From contig DGDN01000062.1 in NCBI GenBank assembly GCA_002385465.1, positions 1 to 13,654 on the forward strand: a stretch of DNA of 13,654 nucleotides. The letters are read 5' to 3'. Below the pieces are notes generated by a model. That model made no database searches and had not been told where the DNA came from. It worked only from the letters and a program-made list of their open reading frames with translations. Positions 1 through 6,258 of this stretch are shown in pieces. Both the position numbers and the translations under genes were made by a program. This DNA is from Candidatus Fermentithermobacillaceae bacterium UBA3951 (GTDB lineage Bacteria; Bacillota; Sulfobacillia; Fermentithermobacillales; Fermentithermobacillaceae). Position 1 is the first letter of the stretch, and each line of letters starts with the position of its first letter.

Positions 1-1584
1 GGGATCGGGGATATGGGGGAAGGGGCGAAACGGTTTGTCGACTTCCTGTCGTCGGCGGGTCAGAGCCTCTGGCAGGTCCTGCCGCTGAACCCTCCCGGGT
101 ACGGCAACTCGCCTTACTCGGGCCCGTCGGTGATGGCGGGGAACCCTCTGCTCATAAGCCCGGACCTTCTCCTCGAGGAAGGCCTCCTCACAGAAGGTGA
201 TCTCTCGCGCGAGCTGGAACACCTGCGCCAAAGTGGCCTGAATGCCGGCAGGGTGGACTACCCTCTGGTCGCGGAAGCAAAAGAGAGGATCTTCGGGAAA
301 GCATGGGAGAGGTTCGGCATGAGGCCGCCTCAGGAACAAATACTCCGGGTAGGCGAAGGACAAGGCGGTTCTTTCCGGGAATTCGTGCAAAGGAACAAGG
401 GATGGTTGGACGACTACTGCCTTTTCATGGCGCTCAAGAAGAAAATGAACGGACTCCCTTGGGTCGAGTGGGAGGAGGGCTTGGCCAAGAGAGTACCCAG
501 GTTCCTCGATGAGGCCAGGGCTGATCTGGCCCCGGACATCGAGTATCAGCGCTTTCTCCAGTATCTCTTCCATTGTCAGTGGACGTCGCTCAAAGCGTAC
601 GCCAACAGCCGCGGAATTTGGATAATAGGAGACCTGCCGGTCTACACGGATGCCGACAGCTGCGACACCTGGGCACACCGGCACCTTTTCAAACTGGATG
701 GACACGGCAAACCGGAAGGATTGGCCGGAGTGCCGCCTGACTATTTCAGCGCTACGGGGCAGCTCTGGGGCAATCCGGTGTATGACTGGCGCGAGATGGA
801 GAAGGAGGGTTACGCTTGGTGGAAAGCCCGGGTACACCGGATGCTCGGACTTTGCGACTACCTACGTCTCGACCATTTCAGGGGATTCGCAGGGTTCTGG
901 GAGGTTCCCGCGGGCGAGACCACGGCCCAAAACGGACGGTGGATGAAGGGCCCCGGAAAACGGTTTTTCGAAGCCCTCCGGGAAGAATTCGGAGACCTGC
1001 CGTTCATCGCCGAAGATCTGGGGTACATCACACCATATGTACGGAACCTTAAGAACATCGTTGGGCTACCCGGGATGAGGGTTTTTCAGTTCGAGCATTC
1101 TCCCGACGAAGTCCTGTCGGGACTGAACGAAGAGGTCGATCCAGAGCGGGGAGGGGCAAGCAGGGATGAACAAGGTCAGGGAGATGGCGAGGACTGTGTC
1201 TATTACTCCGGCACACACGACAACGACACCCTCATCGGCTGGCTGTTGGGAGAGGGAAAGGCCGAAGAGAAGACTCTCGCACGACAGGTATTGAGGCGCA
1301 TCTACCTGAGCGATGCGAAATGGGTGATCGTCCCGTTCCAGGATCTACTGGGACTCGGAAGCAAAGCTCGGATGAACACCCCCGGAACCTCCGAAGGGAA
1401 TTGGGAGTGGCGGATGAAAGCCGAGGACTTGGAATTGGAGACTCTGGCTCCTGCCGGCGAAAGCCGGGCAAAGGAACCGACCCATGCAAATAAGACCGCA
1501 AACAAGCCTGAGGGTTCCAGATCCCTCTTGGATTGGCTAAAGAAGTGCTCGGAAGAGAGCGGGCGTGCACCAACCTGCAACTAA
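1..1584 (+). CDS. malQ: 4-alpha-glucanotransferase (amylomaltase), 5' end cut by window
   Basis: A GH77 enzyme that moves alpha-1,4-glucan segments between maltodextrins in the cytoplasm (glycogen/maltodextrin metabolism). The frame is open from base 1, and the first residues (GIGDMGEGAKRF) match the usual start of the family's conserved N-terminus, so roughly 20-30 residues are probably missing upstream; the ATG at 13 is internal. All catalytic motifs are present, numbered from base 1: the RLDHFRG nucleophile Asp at about residue 291, the IAEDLG acid/base Glu at about 338, and the GTHDNDT Asp at about 407. The RMNTPGTSEGNWEWR block closes the barrel. Two oddities: an acidic, Gly/Gln-rich insertion of some 14 residues (bases about 1130-1195) just before the HDND motif, and a low-complexity charged stretch near the C-terminus (about 1440-1530). 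No terminator is evident before the next gene. Confidence 0.95.
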   Translation, partial: GIGDMGEGAKRFVDFLSSAGQSLWQVLPLNPPGYGNSPYSGPSVMAGNPLLISPDLLLEEGLLTEGDLSRELEHLRQSGLNAGRVDYPLVAEAKERIFGKAWERFGMRPPQEQILRVGEGQGGSFREFVQRNKGWLDDYCLFMALKKKMNGLPWVEWEEGLAKRVPRFLDEARADLAPDIEYQRFLQYLFHCQWTSLKAYANSRGIWIIGDLPVYTDADSCDTWAHRHLFKLDGHGKPEGLAGVPPDYFSATGQLWGNPVYDWREMEKEGYAWWKARVHRMLGLCDYLRLDHFRGFAGFWEVPAGETTAQNGRWMKGPGKRFFEALREEFGDLPFIAEDLGYITPYVRNLKNIVGLPGMRVFQFEHSPDEVLSGLNEEVDPERGGASRDEQGQGDGEDCVYYSGTHDNDTLIGWLLGEGKAEEKTLARQVLRRIYLSDAKWVIVPFQDLLGLGSKARMNTPGTSEGNWEWRMKAEDLELETLAPAGESRAKEPTHANKTANKPEGSRSLLDWLKKCSEESGRAPTCN

Positions 1585-1619
1585 AGACGGTATTGCCTTT
1601 TTCGCCTCATATATCGGAA

Positions 1620-1635
1620 AATGCATAGGTGCATT
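1620..1635. repeat. Short inverted repeat between malQ and MATE gene
   Basis: AATGCA (1620-1625) and TGCATT (1630-1635) are perfect inverted repeats separated by TAGG. The repeat lies 31 bases before the MATE start codon. No T-run follows, so it is not an intrinsic terminator; it could be a protein-binding site or chance. The rest of the 82-base gap shows no convincing -35/-10 pair. Confidence 0.3.
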
Positions 1636-1666
1636 GGTTCGTTTAGTTCAAAAGGGTGAAAACTAG

Positions 1667-3082
1667 ATGCTCAAGAAGTTCTCTTCACTGTTTGGCGCAC
1701 AAGATATGACTCAAGGACGGCCGCTCAGCAACCTGCTTAGGTTTTCGTTGCCGCTTATCATCGGTAATTTTGCCCAGCAGATGTATGCAACGATAGACTC
1801 AATTGTGGTCGGCAGGTACATTGGCGACCGGGCGCTGTCGGCGGTGGGTGCGTCGATGCCTGTTATCAACCTGTTGCTGGTGCTCTTCATGGCGATAGCC
1901 ACCGGTGCCGGCATCATGGTGGCCCAATACTACGGCGCCAAAGACAGGGAATCACTCTCAAAATCAGTCGGCAACGCAATAACACTTCTTATAATGGCGT
2001 CACTTGTGATCACGGCAATCGGCGTACCTTATGCAGGCTCGTTGCTGAGACTCACAAATACCCCCGTTGAGACTTACGATATGGCCAAATCGTACCTCAC
2101 GATCATCTTCTGGGGCATCTTGGGACCGGGGATATACAATATCTCATCCGGCGTACTGAGGGGACTCGGAAACTCAACATTTCCTCTTCTCACCCTGCTC
2201 CTCGCATCGGTCCTAAACACCTTATTGGATATCTGGATGGTCGGAAGCCTCGGGATGGGAGTTGCGGGAGCGGCGGTTGCAACGATCATCTCGCAAGCAG
2301 TATCCGCGGCCCTGTGTCTCTGGAAACTCAATAGTATGAAGGATGTCGTGGAAATAAGCAGGGATACCCTTAAGCCGGACCTCAAGTTCGCCCGCCAGCT
2401 ATTTAGGCTGGGGATTCCTGCCGGAGTAACTCAAGCCGTTTTCTCCATGTCCATGGTTCTCGTCCAGTCGCTCACCAACAGCATGGGATATCGTGTGGTC
2501 ACGTGCAACACCGCTGTGATGCGGATAGACGGCTTTGCGGTCATGCCGTCGTTCACCTTCGGCATGGCCGTCGCTACGTTCGTAGGGCAGAACATAGGCG
2601 CAAACCGGTTCGACCGGGTCGCTGAAGGCACCAAGGACGCCCTCAAGCTAAGCCTCACGACTCAGGTAGTACTGGTCTCTCTCATCCTGCTTTTCGGAGG
2701 AAACCTCATACGGATGTTCACGACCACGGAGGAGATTATCGCCTTGGGAACCCGCCAGATGCGGATCCTGTCCCTCGGGTATCTGGCTCTTGCGATATCC
2801 CAGGTGTTCGGGAGCATAATGAGAGGCGCCGGAGACACCATGCCTTCCATGTGGATCTCGCTCATCACCACTACGTGCGTCCGGGTGCCTGTCGCTTACG
2901 GCCTCGCGTGGCTCACGAGGAGCCCGGCAAACCCCAACGGCGCACCTGAGTCCATTTTCTTCTCCCTGCTTTTTGCATGGATTACAGGCGCAGTCGCCAA
3001 CTACTTGTGGTACCGCAGAGGTACCTGGAAAACCAAATCCCTCATAAAGCACAGACAACCGGCAGAAGCCTTCGACGCATAA
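1667..3082 (+). CDS. MATE family efflux transporter
   Basis: A 471-residue multidrug and toxic-compound extrusion (MatE, NorM/DinF-like) transporter. It is predicted to export drugs or metabolites across the cytoplasmic membrane by cation antiport; the substrate cannot be told from sequence. The start has the family's usual layout: a cytoplasmic DMTQGRPLSNLLRFSLPL segment, then a first membrane helix (IIGNFAQQMYATIDSIVVG) and VGRYIGDRALSAVGAS, typical of MATE helix 1-2. By eye there are about 12 hydrophobic segments in two homologous halves, the second starting near residue 240 (LFRLGIPAGVTQAVFSMSM). The C-terminus is basic and cytoplasmic. The ATG at 1667 is preceded by AAGGGTG at a suitable distance. 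Length is normal for the family. It may be read through from malQ, but there is no functional link between the two. Confidence 0.93.
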   Translation: MLKKFSSLFGAQDMTQGRPLSNLLRFSLPLIIGNFAQQMYATIDSIVVGRYIGDRALSAVGASMPVINLLLVLFMAIATGAGIMVAQYYGAKDRESLSKSVGNAITLLIMASLVITAIGVPYAGSLLRLTNTPVETYDMAKSYLTIIFWGILGPGIYNISSGVLRGLGNSTFPLLTLLLASVLNTLLDIWMVGSLGMGVAGAAVATIISQAVSAALCLWKLNSMKDVVEISRDTLKPDLKFARQLFRLGIPAGVTQAVFSMSMVLVQSLTNSMGYRVVTCNTAVMRIDGFAVMPSFTFGMAVATFVGQNIGANRFDRVAEGTKDALKLSLTTQVVLVSLILLFGGNLIRMFTTTEEIIALGTRQMRILSLGYLALAISQVFGSIMRGAGDTMPSMWISLITTTCVRVPVAYGLAWLTRSPANPNGAPESIFFSLLFAWITGAVANYLWYRRGTWKTKSLIKHRQPAEAFDA

Positions 3083-3088
3083 GAATAC

Positions 3089-3144
3089 GTGAGGCGACCG
3101 CCCATCTGCCTTAAGCCCCCTAACATAAGAGGATTCCGCCTCAC
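3089..3144. repeat. Inverted repeat just after MATE gene
   Basis: An 8-base perfect inverted repeat, GTGAGGCG (3089-3096) and CGCCTCAC (3137-3144), encloses 40 bases that contain a smaller CTTA/TAAG pairing. No T-run follows, so it is not a standard intrinsic terminator. It could be a transcript-stabilising or regulatory hairpin in the MATE-to-PlsY gap (3083-3276). I see no gene and no convincing promoter in the rest of that 194-base gap. Confidence 0.35.
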
Positions 3145-3276
3145 CAATGTCGAAGGGTGCCCTGCTGAGAAGAATCGGCGCTTATTGGCAAGGGAATGCT
3201 ACTCCTTATCTCGATTCGCGCCGGCTGCCGGCGGAAGTTTCTTTCGGTCCCAGCGCATCGGGAAGGAGGAGAGTCC

Positions 3277-3861
3277 ATGTTCTGGGTCCTGAGTCTTGCT
3301 TACTTCATCGGGTCGGTGCCCAATTCGTTCCTCTTCACCAGGTTGTTTGACGGGCGCGATATACGTGACCTCGGTTCCAAGAATGCAGGTGCCACTAATG
3401 TAACTCTCAACGTGGGTTGGCTCCCGGGGATGCTGACGCTCTTGGGAGACGTGGGAAAAGGGTACCTTGCGGCAGTAGTTGGAGGCTTGTCATCCACCCC
3501 CTTGGCCCCGTACCTCACTCCCGCATTTGCCATCGCCGGCCATAATTGGCCCGTATGGCTGCGCTTTCGAGGCGGCGGGGGACTCGCCACCTTCATAGGC
3601 GGAGGTCTGGCCCTTTCTCAGTTCCCGATGATCGTCCTGGGGATGGCGATATGGGGCATCTCCTATCTCATCTGCCGTGACCACGATAGGAGCGCGGTGC
3701 TCGCATGCCTGTTGCTGCCTCTCGCGGTTCTAGCAGCCCGGCCCTCCTTCCAAACCCTGACCTTTACTCTAACATCGAGCCTTGCCGTAGCGCTTAAGAG
3801 ACTCCAATGCATCAAGGAAAAAGTGAGGCTTGGAAGATCTTGCGGTAAACCGCGCGGCTGA
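3277..3861 (+). CDS. PlsY-like membrane acyltransferase homologue, divergent
   Basis: A 194-residue integral membrane protein of the PlsY (glycerol-3-phosphate acyltransferase) family. PlsY uses acyl-phosphate to acylate sn-glycerol-3-phosphate, the first step of phospholipid synthesis. The ATG at 3277 is chosen because GGAAGGAGGA (3261-3270) sits just upstream and the family's N-terminus begins here (LAYFIGSVPNSFLFTRLF); an in-frame upstream start at 3196 would add 27 unrelated residues. About five hydrophobic segments are visible. Motif 1 appears as GSKNAGATNV, but the Arg that usually follows ATN by three positions is Leu. Motif 2, usually FKGGKGVAT, reads FRGGGGLAT. Motif 3, usually HRxNIxR near the C-terminus, is degenerate (LKRLQCIKEK), lacking the His and Asn reported as important in PlsY. 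Family membership is clear. Canonical activity is doubtful, and it may be a paralogue with another role, so no gene symbol is given. Confidence 0.85.
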   Translation: MFWVLSLAYFIGSVPNSFLFTRLFDGRDIRDLGSKNAGATNVTLNVGWLPGMLTLLGDVGKGYLAAVVGGLSSTPLAPYLTPAFAIAGHNWPVWLRFRGGGGLATFIGGGLALSQFPMIVLGMAIWGISYLICRDHDRSAVLACLLLPLAVLAARPSFQTLTFTLTSSLAVALKRLQCIKEKVRLGRSCGKPRG

Positions 3862-3887
3862 GCCTCTAGCCCCGACGGGGGGCGGCG

Positions 3888-3924
3888 AAGACCGATTTGG
3901 ATCGCGCATATAATTGAAGGTCTT
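3888..3924 (+). promoter_or_regulatory. Possible -10 element within an inverted repeat
   Basis: A perfect TATAAT lies at 3909-3914, 50 bases before the small membrane protein start. It is flanked by AAGACC (3888-3893) and GGTCTT (3919-3924), a 6-base inverted repeat. No recognisable -35 is found at 16-19 bases, so either an activator would be needed or the match is chance. Confidence 0.3.
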
Positions 3925-3963
3925 TAGACCCGCTCCGGCTAATCCATTCACAAGGAGGTGCCC

Positions 3964-4233
3964 ATGGTGACAAGACTGCCCCTTGTGTTTTCGGGCCTGG
4001 CCGTTCTCTTTGGAGCCCTCATGCTTTTTAAGTTCAAAGAGAACCGGATCTTCTCGCTCCTTTTCTACCTGTCCCTCTGCGCGTCCGGGGTAAGCCGGAT
4101 GCTTGTACACAGGGCCCAAGGGCTGCCGGTGAGATTTGTCGACGTTGGAGTCACGATCGTGTTCGGAGTAGCCTCTATCGGCGAGGTACTCCTCCTACGC
4201 AGAGAGAGGGAGGAGCGAGCCGGACAGTCTTAG
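3964..4233 (+). CDS. Small three-helix membrane protein, unknown function
   Basis: An 89-residue hydrophobic protein that I do not recognise. Three predicted membrane helices are visible: about residues 5-22 (VFSGLAVLFGALMLFKF), 27-46 (FSLLFYLSLCASGVSRML) and 57-76 (FVDVGVTIVFGVASIGEVLLL). A basic loop separates helices 2 and 3 (HRAQG), and the C-terminal tail is strongly charged (RREREERAGQS), probably cytoplasmic. The ATG at 3964 is chosen because AAGGAGG (3952-3958) ends five bases before it; a GTG at 3958 would overlap that ribosome binding site. It follows the PlsY-like gene by 102 bases and faces the minus-strand dehydratase gene tail-to-tail. The gap after it (4234-4301) holds a small CAGAG/CTCTG hairpin (4234-4247) but no clear terminator. 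Codon use and the strong ribosome site support a real gene. Confidence 0.75.
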   Translation: MVTRLPLVFSGLAVLFGALMLFKFKENRIFSLLFYLSLCASGVSRMLVHRAQGLPVRFVDVGVTIVFGVASIGEVLLLRREREERAGQS

Positions 4234-4301
4234 CAGAGGCAACTCTGGGCAGAGTAAGCCTGAGCCGTTGGGTCCAAGGGCTTCTAGGAAGATTTTAGCA
4301 A

Positions 4302-5255
4302 TCAGGCGTTTAGAATCTCACGCATAAGATTGAACTCAATGTTGCCGCCTGAGATGACCAAGGCGACGTTCATGCCGCGGAAACGGTCCCCGCTTGAGAG
4401 AAGGTAGGCCACTCCAAGGGCACCTGAGGGCTCGGCCACAACCTTGTCACGGGAGAGGAGCTCGCAGACGGCTTCCTTGACCTTGCTTTCCGGCACTACG
4501 ACCACGTAGTCTATGCACTCTTTGGCATTCTCGTAGGCAAGCCACCCGATTCCTCCCAAAACGGCGTCACATATGGACGGCTTGGCGGGATACTCCTCGT
4601 AGAACACGTTGTCAGAAAGCGCAGCGGCCATCGCGGGACACGCTTCTGTCTGGACACCTATTACTTCAATGGATGGCCTTATCGCCCGGACCGCGCTTGC
4701 GATGCCCGTTATAAGGCCGCCGCCCCCCACGGGCACTATCACCGCATCCAGCGCCGGGATATCCTCAAGCAGCTCCAGGCCGATTGTCCCGTAACCGGCA
4801 GATGCGGCTTCGTCGGAAGCCGGATCGAAGAAAGGCTTTCCGCTGCGTTTGGCGTGCAATATGGCAAGGGAGCGGACCTCGTCGTACTCGCTTCCTTCAG
4901 GGTGAAGCACTGCTCCATAACGCCTGATCTTCTGAGTCTTCACCTCTGGCGTCCCTCTTGGGACGAAGATATGGGCGGGCACACCCAGGAGTTTTGCGAC
5001 ATAGCTTACCGCTGCTCCGTAATTGCCCGACGAAGCCGCCACTATTCCGTAAGACCGCTCCTCGGGAGTCATGAGCATTCCCTTGTTTAGGGCGCCCCTT
5101 ATCTTGAACGAGTTAAGCCGCTGGAGACACTCGAGTTTAAGGAAGACGCGGGCGCCGGTAGCATCGGAGAGGCAATCGGAAGAAACTACCGGAGTCCTCA
5201 CTATCGAACGAAATATCCTGTCTCTCGCCTGCATTATCTGGTTCAAAGAGATCAT
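4302..5255 (-). CDS. PLP-dependent threonine/serine dehydratase
   Basis: A 317-residue fold-type II PLP enzyme of the threonine ammonia-lyase/serine dehydratase/serine racemase group, predicted to deaminate L-threonine to 2-oxobutanoate or L-serine to pyruvate in the cytoplasm. The PLP-binding Lys is K51 in SFKIRGA. The substrate loop is SSGNYGAAVS (about 75-84), the PLP phosphate-binding loop is PVGGGGLITG, and the C-terminal SGGN motif is present. There is no C-terminal ACT domain, so it resembles the short catabolic (TdcB-like) or racemase forms rather than biosynthetic IlvA. The usual His of the SxGNH loop is Tyr here, which may alter substrate choice. The start at 5255 begins at the usual family N-terminus, but its ribosome site is weak (GGCGGGAAAG). 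It stands alone, divergent from the pyr operon. The exact substrate cannot be decided from sequence. Confidence 0.88.
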   Translation of the reverse strand: MISLNQIMQARDRIFRSIVRTPVVSSDCLSDATGARVFLKLECLQRLNSFKIRGALNKGMLMTPEERSYGIVAASSGNYGAAVSYVAKLLGVPAHIFVPRGTPEVKTQKIRRYGAVLHPEGSEYDEVRSLAILHAKRSGKPFFDPASDEAASAGYGTIGLELLEDIPALDAVIVPVGGGGLITGIASAVRAIRPSIEVIGVQTEACPAMAAALSDNVFYEEYPAKPSICDAVLGGIGWLAYENAKECIDYVVVVPESKVKEAVCELLSRDKVVAEPSGALGVAYLLSSGDRFRGMNVALVISGGNIEFNLMREILNA

Positions 5256-5306
5256 GGGTGTCTTTCCCGCCTCTCAAGTCGCCTATGTACCATCTTCTTT
5301 ATCGTA

Positions 5307-5384
5307 AACACAGAACGACGAGATAAATGAGAATGCCTCTGTGTTGACACAAAGAGAACACCGGGAAGACTTGGGGATCACACA
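5307..5384. promoter_or_regulatory. Cluster of ACACA half-sites between divergent genes
   Basis: AACACAG (5307-5313) and CTGTGTT (5339-5345) form a 7-base inverted repeat. The second overlaps a local palindrome, TGTGT-TG-ACACA (5340-5351), and another ACACA lies at 5380-5384. The cluster sits between the dehydratase start and the pyr promoter, so it could bind a regulator of the dehydratase. No convincing minus-strand -35/-10 pair was found. Chance is possible. Confidence 0.25.
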
Positions 5385-5406
5385 GGGCGCCCCGAACCGA
5401 AAAAAC

Positions 5407-5436
5407 TTGACGGGTTTTCCCGGGCTGGAATATGAT
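5407..5436 (+). promoter_or_regulatory. Sigma-A promoter of the pyr operon
   Basis: TTGACG (-35, 5407-5412) and TATGAT (-10, 5431-5436) are separated by 18 bases, each one base from consensus. Transcription would start near 5443, giving a leader of about 230 bases before pyrR. This is the only strong promoter seen upstream of the operon. Confidence 0.75.
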
Positions 5437-5465
5437 TTGCCGTAGACAAGCAGTTACCAAAGCAA

Positions 5466-5500
5466 TTCCTTTAACTCGAGCCCGGTGAGGCGAGAAGGAG
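5466..5500 (+). promoter_or_regulatory. PyrR-binding RNA element
   Basis: This matches the known PyrR-binding loop, whose core is CCNGNGAGGY: here CCGGTGAGGC at 5482-5491. The folded form is a lower stem TCCTT (5467-5471) with AAGGA (5495-5499), a middle stem CTCG (5475-5478) with CGAG (5491-5494), and a top CC/GG pair closing a GGTGA loop. The bulges are on the 5' side, as in the family. In other Bacillota, PyrR bound to UMP stabilises this hairpin and turns the pyr operon down. The 3' arm includes the AAGGAGG that precedes the ATG at 5508, so binding here would also hide that ribosome site. Confidence 0.75.
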
Positions 5501-5507
5501 GCGCTGT

Positions 5508-5720
5508 ATGGCCCGGTCAAGTTGGCGTAAGGTCACCTGCCGGCACACCGTTTGGGTAACCGGTGAGGTCGCCCAGGTGGTTTTCAATATATCGCAAGAA
5601 GAACTCCGCAGGCACTTAAGCCGCGCGGGTTTTTTTGTTGAGCAAAAAGCAAACTACAGGGGAGGTCTTTATCAATGGAACTCATCGAAAAGGCGCAGAT
5701 CATGGACCGGGAGGCGATGA
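5508..5720 (+). CDS. Possible pyr leader reading frame, 70 codons
   Basis: An ATG at 5508 follows AAGGAGG (5495-5501) by six bases, an excellent ribosome site, and opens a 70-residue frame that ends 46 bases inside pyrR in another frame. The product would be basic and soluble, with a plausible amphipathic stretch (NISQEELRRHLSRAGFFVEQ). I do not recognise it. The frame passes through both the second PyrR-like hairpin and the intrinsic terminator, and the ribosome site lies in the PyrR hairpin. It may therefore be translated for regulation rather than for its product. The last 15 codons overlap pyrR and look like out-of-frame sequence. Alternatively it is a chance frame in a structured leader. 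Confidence 0.4.
   Translation: MARSSWRKVTCRHTVWVTGEVAQVVFNISQEELRRHLSRAGFFVEQKANYRGGLYQWNSSKRRRSWTGRR
5546..5579 (+). promoter_or_regulatory. Second PyrR-like hairpin in the pyr leader
   Basis: The core CCGGTGAGGT (5560-5569) again fits CCNGNGAGGY and presents the same GGTGA loop as the upstream element. Stems are ACC (5559-5561) with GGT (5567-5569), TGGG (5553-5556) with CCCA (5572-5575), and CACC (5546-5549) with GGTG (5576-5579). An alternative lower stem is CACCTG (5534-5539) with CAGGTG (5574-5579). It could be a second PyrR site or part of the switch structure before the terminator. It is less like the family consensus than the first element. Confidence 0.4.
5605..5636 (+). terminator. 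Intrinsic terminator (attenuator) in the pyr leader
   Basis: CCGC (5606-5609) pairs with GCGG (5625-5628) and GGC (5611-5613) pairs with GCC (5620-5622), with a small internal loop and an ACTTAA apex. Seven T residues follow at 5630-5636. It lies 38 bases before pyrR and downstream of the PyrR-binding element, the position expected of a pyr attenuator. I did not find a clear antiterminator stem that competes with it. Confidence 0.65.
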
Positions 5721-6229
5721 GGAGAGCCCTCATCCGCATCGCCCACGAGATCGTCGAGAGAAACAAAGGGCTGGAAGATGTAATACTGGTCGGGATCCAC
5801 AGGCGCGGTTATCCCCTCGCGCAAAGGTTGGCTCAGATCCTAAAGGAATCGGAGAGTGTAGACGTCCCTGTGGGAGAGCTTGATATCACCCTCTATAGAG
5901 ACGACCTCTCTTTACGCTTCACACAGCCCCAAGTCGGACCTACCAGAATGCCTGTGGACGTGGCTCGCAAGAGAGTCGTCTTGGTCGACGATGTGCTCTA
6001 CACGGGCCGCACCATAAGGGCCGCCCTGGACGCCATCATCGACATGGGCAGGCCGCAGAACATCCAGGTTGCCGTCATGATCGACAGGGGCCACAGGGAG
6101 CTCCCCATACGGGCAGACTACGTCGGCAAGAACGTCCCGACGTCGAGCAAAGAGGTCATCCACGTGAAGGTCACTGAGATAGACGGCCTTGATGAGGTGG
6201 TCATCGCAGAGGAAAAAGACAACGAGTAG
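5675..6229 (+). CDS. pyrR: PyrR bifunctional pyr operon regulator / uracil phosphoribosyltransferase
   Basis: A 184-residue protein of normal family length. In Bacillota it binds UMP (countered by PRPP) and then pyr leader RNA to reduce operon expression, and many members also convert uracil plus PRPP to UMP. The type I phosphoribosyltransferase PRPP motif is complete: VVLVDDVLYTGRTIRAAL, with D105 and D106. Other family segments are visible, such as ILVGIHRRGYPLAQRL, LDITLYRDDL and VMIDRGHRELPIRADYVGKNVPTS. The start at 5675 has GGAGG (5661-5665) nine bases upstream. It is the first gene of the operon and lies directly behind the PyrR RNA element and terminator, so it should control its own expression. 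PyrB follows after 29 bases. Confidence 0.96.
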   Translation: MELIEKAQIMDREAMRRALIRIAHEIVERNKGLEDVILVGIHRRGYPLAQRLAQILKESESVDVPVGELDITLYRDDLSLRFTQPQVGPTRMPVDVARKRVVLVDDVLYTGRTIRAALDAIIDMGRPQNIQVAVMIDRGHRELPIRADYVGKNVPTSSKEVIHVKVTEIDGLDEVVIAEEKDNE

Positions 6230-6258
6230 AAACTACCGATATCCTGAGGAGGGTTAAC

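Noticed and set aside
3089..3350. Two overlapping 67-codon frames before the PlsY-like gene
   Set aside because: They lie in different frames, have no good ribosome site, run into the PlsY-like gene and have no protein-like pattern.
3868..3881. CCCC-GAC-GGGG hairpin after the PlsY-like gene as a terminator
   Set aside because: It has a short stem and no following T-run.
4234..4301. CAGAG/CTCTG hairpin (4234-4247) and CTTC/GAAG hairpin as terminators of the facing genes
   Set aside because: Stems are only four to five pairs and T-runs are absent or weak.
5344..5349. Perfect TTGACA as a -35 element
   Set aside because: No -10 is found 16-19 bases downstream; the pyr promoter at 5407-5436 is far better.
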